In this document: positions 7,627 to 15,446 of the stretch, piece by piece
How positions within the stretch are numbered: the stretch's first letter is position 1
How the letters are laid out: every line of letters begins with the position of its first letter
DNA from: Kribbella soli
GTDB taxonomy: Bacteria; Actinomycetota; Actinomycetes; Propionibacteriales; Kribbellaceae
Direction of reading: 5' to 3'
DNA length: 64,000 nucleotides
NCBI RefSeq assembly: GCF_004331345.1
Contig: NZ_SJJZ01000006.1
Location: 186,001-250,000 of the forward strand
Translations under genes and position numbers: made by a program
Notes under the pieces: generated by a model
The model's database searches: none
The model's input: the letters and a program-made list of their open reading frames with translations, nothing else
Told to the model about the DNA's origin: nothing

Positions 7627-8502
7627 TCACTCGGTCATCAGCATGGCGAGGAAGGTGCCGGAATCACGTGGGCTGAGCGCCATGGCACGCACGTGATCGA
7701 ACGCCAGGCCGAACCGCTCGACATCCGCCTCCAACTCCAGGAAGAAGGCGCCGGCCAGGCTCTCCGTGTGGACGATGTTGGGTGCCAATGAGCCGAACTT
7801 GAAACAGGTGAACGCGCCACTCATTCCGGGGTGGGCGCCCCGGTTGAAGGGAATGACCTGGAGGGTGATGTTTGGTCGCTCGCCCATCTCGAGCAGCCGA
7901 CCGAGCTGAGCTCGCATGACAGCACGGCTGCCGACCTCCCGTCGCAGCACCGCCTCATCGAGAACCGCCCAGAGCTCGAGCGGATCTCGCCCGTCTCTCT
8001 TCTGTGACAAGACGATCTGCCGTTGCATCCGTGTCTCGAGCCGCCGTTCAACGGCGTCGGCTTCCATCGGCCAGCCGTCGATCATGACAGCGCGAGCGTA
8101 CTCTTCGGTTTGCAGCAGGCCGGGAACGAACGACGACTCATAGGTGTTCATGGTCTTCGCCTCGGTCTCGAAGCCGATGTACGCGGCATAGACCTCAGGA
8201 ATCGCTTCCTTGAGGAGCGCATCCTTGAACTGGGCAAGCCAGCCGGGTTGCTTTGCACCTCTGGTGAGTTCGATGAGCTCGGTACGGCGCGACTCAGTCA
8301 CGCCGTACAGATCGAAGAGGGTCTCGAGAGTGCCGTTGTGGGGTTTGGCCTGTCCTTTCTCGATGCGCCACAGCGTTCCCTGGTTGACACCGGTCTGCTC
8401 CTCGACCTGCTCGCGAGTCAACTGGGCGTCGGCGCGGAGCGCGCTGAGCTCGGCCGCGAGCCGACGCAGTCGCACGGTCGGCGGGCCGGCTGGTCTCGGC
8501 AT
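7627..8502 (-). CDS. XRE-family regulator with DUF5753 domain (locus B)
   Basis: 291 residues from the ATG at 8502 (GAGAGG nine bases upstream; a TTG at 8511 is too close to it). The HTH lies at about 12-68 (LRADAQLTREQVEEQTGVNQGTLWRIEKG), followed by DUF5753 with YESSFVPGLLQTEEYARAV, LDEAVLRREVGS and NITLQVIPFNRGAHPGM. It is divergent from the two small genes at 8690-8970, across 187 bp that should hold a shared operator; candidates include the inverted GTACC...GGTAC near 8598-8618. Probably autoregulated and controlling the divergent pair, by analogy with related loci. Confidence 0.92.
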   Translation of the reverse strand: MPRPAGPPTVRLRRLAAELSALRADAQLTREQVEEQTGVNQGTLWRIEKGQAKPHNGTLETLFDLYGVTESRRTELIELTRGAKQPGWLAQFKDALLKEAIPEVYAAYIGFETEAKTMNTYESSFVPGLLQTEEYARAVMIDGWPMEADAVERRLETRMQRQIVLSQKRDGRDPLELWAVLDEAVLRREVGSRAVMRAQLGRLLEMGERPNITLQVIPFNRGAHPGMSGAFTCFKFGSLAPNIVHTESLAGAFFLELEADVERFGLAFDHVRAMALSPRDSGTFLAMLMTE

Positions 8503-8689
8503 TGTCCACAACCTCTCGTTTCGAGCCCGACAAGGTACGTAGCGCGAGCGAATCGATCAGTCAGCCAACCATTCGTCCGAGATTTGCGGCCCGATCCGTA
8601 CCCAGATTCGTATGGTACAAGGACCATCACGCTCCGTACGGTCGTGTCATGTCAACGCTTCGGGCACGAACTGAACGAGGTGGCTTGCA

Positions 8690-8782
8690 GTGATCCCAGG
8701 CATGTGGGCGCTGATCGTCGCCACAGCTGTCGTCGCCGTCTTGATGATCCGCGACATCGCGCGGAACATGAGCGACCGATGA
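8690..8782 (+). CDS. 30-residue single-pass membrane microprotein
   Basis: Starts GTG at 8690 (GAGG about nine bases upstream) or ATG at 8702. Its stop overlaps the next start as ATGA, which is good evidence that it is translated. One hydrophobic helix (WALIVATAVVAVLMI) is followed by a charged tail RDIARNMSDR, so a membrane anchor with a cytoplasmic basic end is likely. No named family. By position it takes the place held by the 64-residue acidic protein in the other locus. Confidence 0.6.
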   Translation: MIPGMWALIVATAVVAVLMIRDIARNMSDR

Positions 8783-8970
8783 CCGCGACTCAACTGCCGC
8801 TCCCAACCGACCGACGGGTACGCGTGTGGTTCGGTGAGCATTTGATCGCCGATTACGTCTCTGACCCCGACTCGGCAGCCACCTACGAGGCCGCTATGCG
8901 GCGACGCTTTGTGTCGTTGCGGGTCACGAACGATCCGGCTGCCCGGACGCCGCTGGCGGACGAGCCATGA
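8779..8970 (+). CDS. Small conserved protein, paralogue of 5189-5407
   Basis: 63 residues, translationally coupled (ATGA) to the membrane microprotein. Residues 14-31 (VRVWFGEHLIADYVSDPD) and the following AAMRRRFVSLRVTND match the product of 5189-5407. The pattern V-R-[VI]-W-[FL]-G-[ED]-H-L-I-A-[DE]-Y-V is shared. Its divergent placement beside XRE-B mirrors the other copy beside XRE-A, which argues that this family is a functional companion of XRE-DUF5753 regulators. Biochemical role unknown. Confidence 0.75.
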   Translation: MTATQLPLPTDRRVRVWFGEHLIADYVSDPDSAATYEAAMRRRFVSLRVTNDPAARTPLADEP

Positions 8971-9048
8971 TCTGACGGAGCCGGCGGCGGTCTCATCAGC
9001 CGCGGGCTCGTGTAGCAGTCGCCACGAGTTGCCGGCTCTGTCACCGAG

Positions 9049-9093
9049 CGGTCCCTGTCCGAGTCCTTCACCTCTGGACTCGGACAGGGACCG
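9049..9093. terminator. 18-bp perfect hairpin, probable bidirectional terminator
   Basis: The arms 9049-9066 and 9076-9093 are fully complementary around a 9-nt loop. It lies between the end of 8779-8970 and the convergent end of 9129-9755; there is no T-run, as is common in actinobacteria. Confidence 0.75.
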
Positions 9094-9128
9094 TCAACAG
9101 CTCGGTCGGCCGAGCTGACAGCACCCTG

Positions 9129-9755
9129 TTAGGTGTTGTCGGTGAGCCACTGGATGAGGGGTTGGGTGGCTCGCCAGTCTTTTCGGACCTGGGTGGTGAG
9201 GTCCGGGGTGTGGATTACGGGTTCGAAGCCGTAGTTCTTGCTGACGGTGAGGGATTTGTGGCGGAGTAGGTCGATGCGGGGGTGGTCGGGGTCGTAGCCT
9301 CGGGGGCTGGTTTTGAGTTTGTCGCCGCCTACGGTCCAACCGGCCTTCACCAGCTTGGCGAGTAGCTTCTCCAGCTGCTTGCCGCGGCGGTCGTCGTCGA
9401 TGGCGGTGCGGACACGGGCGAGGCGCTCGGACGACGCCTCGTAGAAACCGGCCGCGACCCGTACGCCGGGTGCGGAGACCTGCACGTACCACCCGGTCGC
9501 GGGGGCGACGTCGATGAAGGCGCCCTGGTGGATCTTGTACGGCGTCTTGTCCTTGGCGAACCGCACGTCGCGGTACGGGCGGAACAGTTTCGCCGCACCG
9601 AACTCCTCCTCGAGCTCGGCCAGCAGCGCGGCCATCGGCGCCCGGACCGACTCCTCGTAGACGTGTTTGTGCTCCGTCCAGAAGGTCTTGGTGTTGTCCA
9701 TTTCGAGATCGTCGTAGAAGTCCAGCGCCGCAGCCGGAAAACCGGTAAAACTCAT
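9129..9755 (-). CDS. DUF2461 (TIGR02453) family protein
   Basis: 208 residues, the normal length. The N-terminal GFPAAALDFYDDLEMDNTKTFW, the central FRPYRDVRFAKDKTPYKIHQGA and the ...GWYVQVS...VAAGFY stretch are the family signature. Members are widespread in bacteria and some fungi and have no proven function. It is divergent from the oxidoreductase at 9797 across only 41 bp, so the promoters must overlap. Confidence 0.88.
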   Translation of the reverse strand: MSFTGFPAAALDFYDDLEMDNTKTFWTEHKHVYEESVRAPMAALLAELEEEFGAAKLFRPYRDVRFAKDKTPYKIHQGAFIDVAPATGWYVQVSAPGVRVAAGFYEASSERLARVRTAIDDDRRGKQLEKLLAKLVKAGWTVGGDKLKTSPRGYDPDHPRIDLLRHKSLTVSKNYGFEPVIHTPDLTTQVRKDWRATQPLIQWLTDNT

Positions 9756-9796
9756 GCGGTAACGATAGTTCGCCCGGCAGATCGGACAGACACCCC

Positions 9797-10744
9797 ATGC
9801 GCGCGATCCAGGTCACCCAGTTCGGCGGCCCCGAGGTACTCGTACCGACCGAGCTCGAACCACCGGTCGCGGGTCCTGGCCAACTGCTCGTCGAGGTCGG
9901 CGCGGCCGGTGTGAACTTCGCCGACACGCATCGCACCGACGGCTCCTACCGCGGCGGCGTCACGCTCCCGTTCGTTCCCGGCGTCGAGATCGTCGGCCGT
10001 ACCGAGACCGGCCGCCGCATCCTCTCCCCCATCCTCGAGACCGGCGGAGGGTACGCCGAGTACGCCGTGGCGCCGGCGAACCGCGCGGTCGACGTACCGG
10101 ACCAGGTCAGCGACGGGCAGGCGCTCGCACTGCTCATCCAAGGACTGACGGCCTGGCATGTACTGAGGAACAGCGCACGGCTCCGCGCAGGCGAGTCCGT
10201 GCTGGTGAACGCGGCGGCCGGCGGCGTCGGAACGATCGCGGTACAGCTCGCCAAGCAGTTCGGAGCCGGGCTGGTCATCGCGACGGCGTCGACCGCGGCG
10301 AAGCGGGAGCTGGCACTGGAGCTCGGCGCGGATGTTGCTGTGGACAACAACCCGGACGGCTACGCGGACCGGATCCGGGAGGTGACCGACGGCGTGGACG
10401 TCGTATTGGACTCGACGGGCGGGTCGACCATGCTCGCCGGGCTCGAATGCCTGAAAGGGTTCGGCCGCCTGGTCAACTACGGCAACGCCAGTCGCGAGGG
10501 ACGACCCAGCATCGACCCGAGTGCGCTTGCCCAACGCAACCTTTCGGTGGCCGGCTTCTGGCTGGTCCCTGCCATGGACGAGCCAGGCGGGTACGTCGAG
10601 CCGCTGACCGAACTGCTCCAACTGACCGCCGCCGGCAAACTCCGTCCGCTCGTCGGCGCCGAGTACCCGCTGGAGGACGCCCGTCGCTCACACGAGGATC
10701 TGCTCGCCCGCCGAACCACTGGAAAGCTAGTACTCAAGCCGTGA
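9797..10744 (+). CDS. NADPH:quinone-reductase-like MDR oxidoreductase
   Basis: 315 residues of the zinc-free medium-chain dehydrogenase/reductase type. The GroES-like N-terminus carries GVNFADTHRTDG (the quinone-reductase variant without zinc cysteines). NAAAGGVG at about 137-144 is the nucleotide-binding loop of that subfamily, and the LDSTGG and VNYGNAS stretches are typical. It probably reduces quinones or enones with NADPH in the cytoplasm. The 3' end overlaps the convergent epoxide hydrolase gene by 11 bp. Confidence 0.88.
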   Translation: MRAIQVTQFGGPEVLVPTELEPPVAGPGQLLVEVGAAGVNFADTHRTDGSYRGGVTLPFVPGVEIVGRTETGRRILSPILETGGGYAEYAVAPANRAVDVPDQVSDGQALALLIQGLTAWHVLRNSARLRAGESVLVNAAAGGVGTIAVQLAKQFGAGLVIATASTAAKRELALELGADVAVDNNPDGYADRIREVTDGVDVVLDSTGGSTMLAGLECLKGFGRLVNYGNASREGRPSIDPSALAQRNLSVAGFWLVPAMDEPGGYVEPLTELLQLTAAGKLRPLVGAEYPLEDARRSHEDLLARRTTGKLVLKP

Positions 10745-11852
10745 AGAACGCACGGATGTCCGCGGCCAGCACCTCGGGCTGTTCTAGCGCGGCGAAGTGA
10801 CCGCCGTGCGGGTGGCTGGTCCAGCGGACGATGTTGTCGGTGTGGGCGACCTTGTGCCGTAGCGGGATGAAGTTCTCGTGTGCCAGGTCGAGGAGCGCGG
10901 TCGGCGTCTGCGACGGCTCAGCCGGCTGGCCCCAGTACGACGCGTGCGCGCGCTCGTAGTAGATCGCGCCGGACGATCCGCCGGTCCTGGTCAGCCAGTA
11001 CAGCATCACGTTGGTGAGCAGCACATCACGGTCGAGCTCAGACGCCGGATCCGTCCAGGTCGCGAACTTCTCCGCGATCCACGCCAGCTGCCCGACCGGC
11101 GAGTCAGTTAGCGCGTACGCGAGTGTCTGCGGGCGGGTCGACTGCAGGTCGGCGTACCCCTGCTGCTCCGTCGCGAACCCCTGCTGCCGGTGCCACGACG
11201 CCCAGGTCCGCTCGCGCTCGGCCGCGTCGAGGGGCGCGAGTTCCTCGAAGGTCGGTTCGGAGGTCGCGCCCGCGCCGGGGATGAGGTTCAGATGTACGCC
11301 GATCACGCGCTCGGGATCGATCCGCCCGACCTCGCGGGAGATCGCCGAACCCCAGTCGCCACCTTGGACGCCGTACCGCTCGTACCCGAGCCTCGTCATC
11401 AGCTCGGTCCACGCACGCGCGACGCGCTTGAACTCCCACCCGGGCTCGTTGGTCGGGCCCGACAGGGTGAAGCCCGGGATGGTCGGGAGGATCAGGTGGA
11501 AGTCGCTCAGCAACTCGGCGACGAAGGTGAATTCGACGATCGAGCCCGGCCAGCCGTGCGTGAGGACGAGCGGAATCGCATCCGGCGACGACGAGCGGAC
11601 GTGGGCGAAGTGGACGACCGCCCCGTCGATGACAGTTGTGTACTGCGGCCACGCGTTCAGCCGCGCCTCGGCGGCCCGCCAGTCGTAACCGTCCCGCCAA
11701 TAGCCGACCAGGTCCCGCAGGTAGTCCAGCGGTACGCCGCGAGACCAGCCGACACCCGGTAGCTCCGAGGGCCAACGCACCAGGTCCAGCCGCCGACGCA
11801 GGTCATCCAGTTCGCTCTCCGGCACATCCAGCCGAAACGGTTCGATCGTCAC
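10734..11852 (-). CDS. Epoxide hydrolase with N-terminal EHN domain
   Basis: 372 residues. Residues 1-110 form the EHN domain; HGWPGS at 99-104 supplies the oxyanion hole, Asp166 in GGDWGS is the nucleophile, and His352 in GGHF is the general base. The Tyr pair expected in the lid is present in the Tyr-rich LYWLTRTGGSSGAIYYERAH region. It hydrolyses epoxides to diols via an enzyme ester; the natural substrate is not evident, as there is no biosynthetic gene cluster beside it. Convergent overlap with the quinone reductase gene. Confidence 0.9.
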   Translation of the reverse strand: MTIEPFRLDVPESELDDLRRRLDLVRWPSELPGVGWSRGVPLDYLRDLVGYWRDGYDWRAAEARLNAWPQYTTVIDGAVVHFAHVRSSSPDAIPLVLTHGWPGSIVEFTFVAELLSDFHLILPTIPGFTLSGPTNEPGWEFKRVARAWTELMTRLGYERYGVQGGDWGSAISREVGRIDPERVIGVHLNLIPGAGATSEPTFEELAPLDAAERERTWASWHRQQGFATEQQGYADLQSTRPQTLAYALTDSPVGQLAWIAEKFATWTDPASELDRDVLLTNVMLYWLTRTGGSSGAIYYERAHASYWGQPAEPSQTPTALLDLAHENFIPLRHKVAHTDNIVRWTSHPHGGHFAALEQPEVLAADIRAFFTA

Positions 11853-11880
11853 CGCGGCACTCTGACACAGAAAATGCCGG

Positions 11881-12183
11881 TCAGGCGGTGATTTTCTCCT
11901 GGGTGCGGTCGCGGATGATCTTGACCGCGACAGCGGCGATCAGCAAGAGCACGCCGGCGCTCATCACGACCGTGGTCAACGTGCTGGCGCCGTTCAGTGC
12001 GTTGTCGCAGGCCATCGGGGTGATCCCGCCGGCCGGCTGGAACGCGGAACCGCAGTCGGTCCCGCTCGCCGAGACCGACCGGAACCCGAGCAGCGCGCCG
12101 CCGACCAGCAGCACCAGCCCGGCCGCGCCGAGAATCTTGTTCAGCGAGATCACGGTCAGACCGGATCCGCCGATGGTGGGCAT
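11881..12183 (-). CDS. Small two-TM membrane protein, unknown function
   Basis: About 100 residues from the ATG at 12183; the frame is open further upstream to 12285, and a GTG before ISLNKILG is another candidate, so the start is uncertain. The two hydrophobic helices are ILGAAGLVLLVGGALLGF and VVMSAGVLLLIAAVAVKII. Between them is an extracytoplasmic loop with two cysteines (TDCGS, MACDN) that could form a disulphide. The C-terminus is charged. No family recognised. Confidence 0.5.
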   Translation of the reverse strand: MPTIGGSGLTVISLNKILGAAGLVLLVGGALLGFRSVSASGTDCGSAFQPAGGITPMACDNALNGASTLTTVVMSAGVLLLIAAVAVKIIRDRTQEKITA

Positions 12184-12394
12184 GCCGATGGCAAGCCCCG
12201 TGAGCCCCGTTGCACTTCGATCACTCCTGACTTCGTCGGACCACCCAGGCATCGACGGTACGGTCAGGCCCGCGGTGAGCCCCACCCGAGCAGCCGGTCA
12301 GCATCGATTCTTCACAGAGACCTTACTCAGAACATGACCGGCTGTGACGGTGATCTCAGATCAAATGGCGGTGCAGCTCAAAAGGAAGGCACTC

Positions 12395-12682
12395 TCAACC
12401 GAGACGTTCCTCCAGGGACACAGTGATCTCGTCCCCCGGCTGCTTGCCGAGCAGGGTCCGTAGCTCGCCCTTGACGGGCAGCTTGTGGGTCCCGTCGCCG
12501 AGCGCCATGAACGAGCTCTCGAACGGGTGGCCGTCCATCGTGCCGCGGACCTTGACCAGTCCGCGCGTCCCGAAGTACGCCGCGGAATCCGGCATCTGCA
12601 CGTAGGTCCAACCGCCCTTGGCGTCGCTCTTCAGCAGCGGCGCGGTGAAGGTCTTGTCCAGCTTTCCGGTCTTCTTGCTCAC
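12395..12682 (-). CDS. DUF1905 domain protein
   Basis: 95 residues, ATG with GGAGGAG upstream. [24 protein letters not shown] and [33 protein letters not shown] are typical of DUF1905, a small beta-barrel often fused to or found beside YdeI-like proteins; no activity is established. It is divergent from the acetyltransferase at 12761 with 78 bp between them, holding an inverted repeat at 12693-12714. Confidence 0.85.
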   Translation of the reverse strand: MSKKTGKLDKTFTAPLLKSDAKGGWTYVQMPDSAAYFGTRGLVKVRGTMDGHPFESSFMALGDGTHKLPVKGELRTLLGKQPGDEITVSLEERLG

Positions 12683-12692
12683 GGTGAGCTCC

Positions 12693-12714
12693 TCTCTACA
12701 CCCCTAGGTAGAGA
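12693..12714. promoter_or_regulatory. Inverted repeat TCTCTAC-N8-GTAGAGA
   Basis: A 7-bp perfect inverted repeat with an internal CCTAGG, just upstream of the DUF1905 ribosome site and in the divergent control region. It could be an operator or a 5' hairpin; there is no adjacent regulator gene. Confidence 0.35.
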
Positions 12715-12760
12715 CTGCGAACGGCGTTTCGACATCTCCCGCCAATCTATTCTGGGAAAT

Positions 12761-13279
12761 GTGCAGATCACGATCCGCCGGGCCGGGCGGGACGACGTAC
12801 CGGCGGTGCTGGCGCTCCTCGACGGGGCGACCGAGTGGTTGGTCGCGCGCGGGCGGACCGACCAGTGGGGTACGTCGCCGCACTCGACGAGCCCGCGGCG
12901 GGTCGAGCAGATCACCGGCTTCGCCGACGACGGCGGGCTGTGGGTGGGCGAGACGGACGGCCGAGTGGTCGGGGCGCTCGCTGTTGGCGCAGCCCTCGAC
13001 TACGTGCCACCGGCAACCGAGCCGGAGCTGTACGTGCGGCTGCTCGTGACCGACCGCCTCTCCATCGGACAGAACCTCGGCGGAACGCTGCTCGACCACG
13101 CCCGCACGCTCGCCCGCGAGGACGGCGTGCGGTTGCTGCGGGTGGACTGCTTCGCCGGCGGCGACGGCGCACTGGTCCGGTACTACGAGAAGCAGGGCTT
13201 CACGCGCGACGCCGAGTTCGCCGTACCGCGGGTCAATGATGTGGATTGGCTGGGTCAGGTGCTGGTCCAGCACCTGTGA
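12761..13279 (+). CDS. GNAT-family N-acetyltransferase
   Basis: 172 residues from the GTG at 12761, where similarity to the GNAT fold begins (QITIRRAGRDDVPAVLALL). The acetyl-CoA motif A region is LYVRLLVTDRLSIGQNLGGTLLDHARTLA (written here as the landmark R-L-x-V plus Q-x-x-G-x-x-L). The C-terminal CFAGGDGALVRYYEKQGF is motif B with the usual Tyr. Substrate unknown. Its end overlaps the 3' end of the convergent CDF transporter gene by 47 bp. Confidence 0.85.
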   Translation: MQITIRRAGRDDVPAVLALLDGATEWLVARGRTDQWGTSPHSTSPRRVEQITGFADDGGLWVGETDGRVVGALAVGAALDYVPPATEPELYVRLLVTDRLSIGQNLGGTLLDHARTLAREDGVRLLRVDCFAGGDGALVRYYEKQGFTRDAEFAVPRVNDVDWLGQVLVQHL

Positions 13280-14207
13280 TCGCGCGGTGGACCACGCCGT
13301 GTGAGTCGCTGCAGTGCTCCGACCCCTGGCTTGCGGTGGCGTGATCGACCTGGAGCGTGGAGTGCGTCAGGTGGTGGCGCTCGGCAAGCACTTCCTCGAT
13401 GCGGACCCGGATCTGGTGACAGTCGAGCCCCTCGGCGACCAGGATGTGCGCGGACGCGGCCGGCTCGCCCGAGGTGATCTCCCAGACGTGCAGGTCGTGC
13501 ACCTCGACCACACCCTCGACCGCGCACAGCTCGGCGCCCAGCGCCTGTGGGTCGATCGCGATCGGCGCGGCCTCGAGGAAGATCCGCCCCGAGTCCCGGA
13601 CCAGGGAGACGCCGGCCTTCAGCATCAGTACGGCGACCACGAACGCCGCGATCGCGTCCGCACGGGCGAACCCGGTCAGCAGTACGACGAGACCGGCGAT
13701 CGCGGTCGCGATGAACGCGAACAGGTCGTTCAGGATGTGCTGGAACGCGCCCTCGACGTTGAGACTGGAGCGGTTCGCCTTGCTGATCAGCCAGGTCGCG
13801 AAGAGGTTCACCACGATGCCGACGACGCCGGTGATCAGCACCAGCGCGCCCTTGACCTCGGGCGGATGGATCAGCCGACTGACGGCCTCGTACACGAAGT
13901 AGACGGCGAGCAGCAGCAGCGTGATGCCGTTGGCCTGCGCGGACAGGATCTCGACGCGCTTGAAGCCGTACGTGAATCCACCGGCCGGCGGCTTCGCGGC
14001 GAGCCGGATCGCTAGCAGCGCTAGCGCGATGGCGATGGCGTCGGTGAGCATGTGCGCCGCGTCGGTGACCAGGGCCAGCGAACCGGCAGCGAACCCGACG
14101 ATCACCTCGGCGATCATGAAGCCGACGATCAGCGCGAGCGCACCACTCAGCAGCTTCCGGTCCGCCGCGGCGCTGACAGCGTGCCCGTGGCCGTGGCCGG
14201 CGCTCAT
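13233..14207 (-). CDS. Cation diffusion facilitator (Zn/Cd exporter, ZitB/CzcD type)
   Basis: 324 residues. The His-rich N-terminus (GHGHGHAV) is followed by six membrane helices, with the metal-site DAAHMLTD in helix 2 and HILNDLFAF in helix 5, then the cytoplasmic dimerisation domain with VHDLHVWEITSGEPAASAHI. These H-x3-D and D-x3-D type sites are the zinc-binding set of the family. It exports Zn2+ or Cd2+ by proton antiport. The start overlaps the upstream ArsR stop (ATGA), so the two form a metal-resistance operon. Confidence 0.93.
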   Translation of the reverse strand: MSAGHGHGHAVSAAADRKLLSGALALIVGFMIAEVIVGFAAGSLALVTDAAHMLTDAIAIALALLAIRLAAKPPAGGFTYGFKRVEILSAQANGITLLLLAVYFVYEAVSRLIHPPEVKGALVLITGVVGIVVNLFATWLISKANRSSLNVEGAFQHILNDLFAFIATAIAGLVVLLTGFARADAIAAFVVAVLMLKAGVSLVRDSGRIFLEAAPIAIDPQALGAELCAVEGVVEVHDLHVWEITSGEPAASAHILVAEGLDCHQIRVRIEEVLAERHHLTHSTLQVDHATASQGSEHCSDSHGVVHRAITGAGPAPDPANPHH

Positions 14208-14605
14208 GCTTCCGACCTCTCCGGGTGAATGGCGTCGGTGTGCTCGGTATGCGCGACCGCGAGGTCGAGCAGCATCCGCACGTGCGCGTCGTCGAGCCGG
14301 TAGAACGCGTTCCGCCCGTCCCGCCGTACGCCGACCACGCGGTGCGCGCGCAGCAACCTGAGCGCATGCGACGTCGCGGACTCGCTCAACCCGGTGATCG
14401 CGGCGAGATCGCAGACGCACAACTCCCCGTCGAGCAGCGCGACGAGCAACTTCAGCCGCCGCGGATCGCCGAGCAGACCGAACACGTCGGCCGTGTCGGC
14501 GATGTCCTCCTCGCCCGGCATCCTGGCATTGACGCTCGCCACCCGCTCCGGGTCGACCAGCCGCACGTTGCACGAGTCGAGCTGCACATCTGCAGAACTC
14601 TTCAT
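14204..14605 (-). CDS. ArsR/SmtB-family zinc-type metal sensor repressor
   Basis: 133 residues. A winged HTH (LCVCDLAAITGLSESATSHALRLL landmark, residues 62-85) precedes helix alpha5 with Asp106, His108, His119 and His122. The D, +2, +13, +16 spacing is exactly that of the alpha5 site in zinc/cobalt sensors such as CzrA and NmtR. Cys63-Val-Cys65 in helix alpha3 keeps the CVC of the alpha3 site, so binding of a softer metal (Cd, Pb) cannot be excluded. It probably represses its own operon with the CDF exporter until metal binds. The start at 14605 is directly downstream of an AT-rich TTGATATAT stretch. Confidence 0.92.
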   Translation of the reverse strand: MKSSADVQLDSCNVRLVDPERVASVNARMPGEEDIADTADVFGLLGDPRRLKLLVALLDGELCVCDLAAITGLSESATSHALRLLRAHRVVGVRRDGRNAFYRLDDAHVRMLLDLAVAHTEHTDAIHPERSEA

Positions 14606-14642
14606 ATATCAACGGTAGTGCACCGATCCCCGAACCGGCAAC

Positions 14643-14838
14643 ATGGTCGCGGTGGGCGGGATCGTCAAGCATCTGGCGGCCATGGAGGACCTGTGGTTCA
14701 GCCACAAGTTCCTCGACGTACCGTCGGCCGAACCGTGGCGGTCGGATTTACCTGCACAGGCTGGAGGAGACAGCGCAGCATCGTGGGCATCTCGATCTGC
14801 TGATGGATGCGGTGCGTCAGGCCAGGCCGAGTCGGTAG
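14643..14838 (+). pseudogene. Remnant of a DinB/DUF664-family gene
   Basis: Frame 1 from 14643 reads MVAVGGIVKHLAAMEDLWFS, the conserved middle of DUF664 (GLVKHLA-x2-E-x-x-WF). From about 14743, in frame 2, it reads IYLHRLEETAQHRGHLDLL, the conserved C-terminal end (EET-x-RH-x-GH-x-DLLRE), and stops at 14836-14838. The N-terminal third and a central segment are missing and the frame is shifted, so the gene is dead. It overlaps the 3' end of the response regulator on the other strand. Confidence 0.7.
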
Positions 14839-15446
14839 GCGTACGCGACTGCCTGGGCGCGGTCGCGGAGGTTGGCCTTGGCGAAGAGGTGGTTGATGTG
14901 GGTTTTCACCGTGGCCTCGCTGACGACCAGGTGGCGCGCGATCTCGGTGTTGGACAGGCCCTCGGCGATCAGCCGCAGTACCTCCACCTCGCGAGGCGTG
15001 AGCCCTGAAACCGAGGCTTCAACCCGTTTGGTCGTGCCCTCGATCAGCCGGCGTTGGACGTCGGCGTCGACGATCGACTGGCCGGCGGCGGCCGCCTGCA
15101 GGGCCCGGCCGATCGACTCGGCGTCCGCGTCCTTGGTGAGGAACCCGCGGGCGCCGGCCCGCAAGGCGGTCAGCACCGAGTCGTCGTCGCTGTACGTCGT
15201 GAGCACGACGACCTCGGTCCGCGGATGGTCGGCCCGCACGCGCCGGGTCGCCTCGACACCGTCCATGGCGGGCATCCGCAGATCGACGAGCAGGACGTCC
15301 GGGTCGTGCTCGGCCACGAGCTCGACCGCTTCCCGGCCGTCCGACGCGGCCGCGATCACGTCGATCCCGGGCAGCAGCTTGAGCAACGTCACCAGCCCGT
15401 CGCGCACCACGGTCTGATCGTCCGCGACCACCACTCGCACACTCAC
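14817..15446 (-). CDS. NarL/FixJ-type response regulator
   Basis: 209 residues. The receiver domain has the acidic pair ADD at 8-10, phospho-acceptor Asp55 in VDLRMP, Thr84-type switch TTYSDDD and the KDAD lysine. The C-terminal LuxR HTH has LTPREVEVLRLIAEGLSNTEIA and VSEATVKTHINHLF. The GTG start overlaps the kinase stop (GTGA), so it is co-translated with the histidine kinase at 15443-16597. The target genes are unknown; the membrane gene at 16605-17087 is the first candidate. Confidence 0.93.
   Translation of the reverse strand: MSVRVVVADDQTVVRDGLVTLLKLLPGIDVIAAASDGREAVELVAEHDPDVLLVDLRMPAMDGVEATRRVRADHPRTEVVVLTTYSDDDSVLTALRAGARGFLTKDADAESIGRALQAAAAGQSIVDADVQRRLIEGTTKRVEASVSGLTPREVEVLRLIAEGLSNTEIARHLVVSEATVKTHINHLFAKANLRDRAQAVAYAYRLGLA

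Noticed and set aside
7440-7676. 78-codon forward frame between the two XRE genes
   Set aside because: Overlaps the starts and ends of genes on the other strand and has no ribosome site or recognisable domain.
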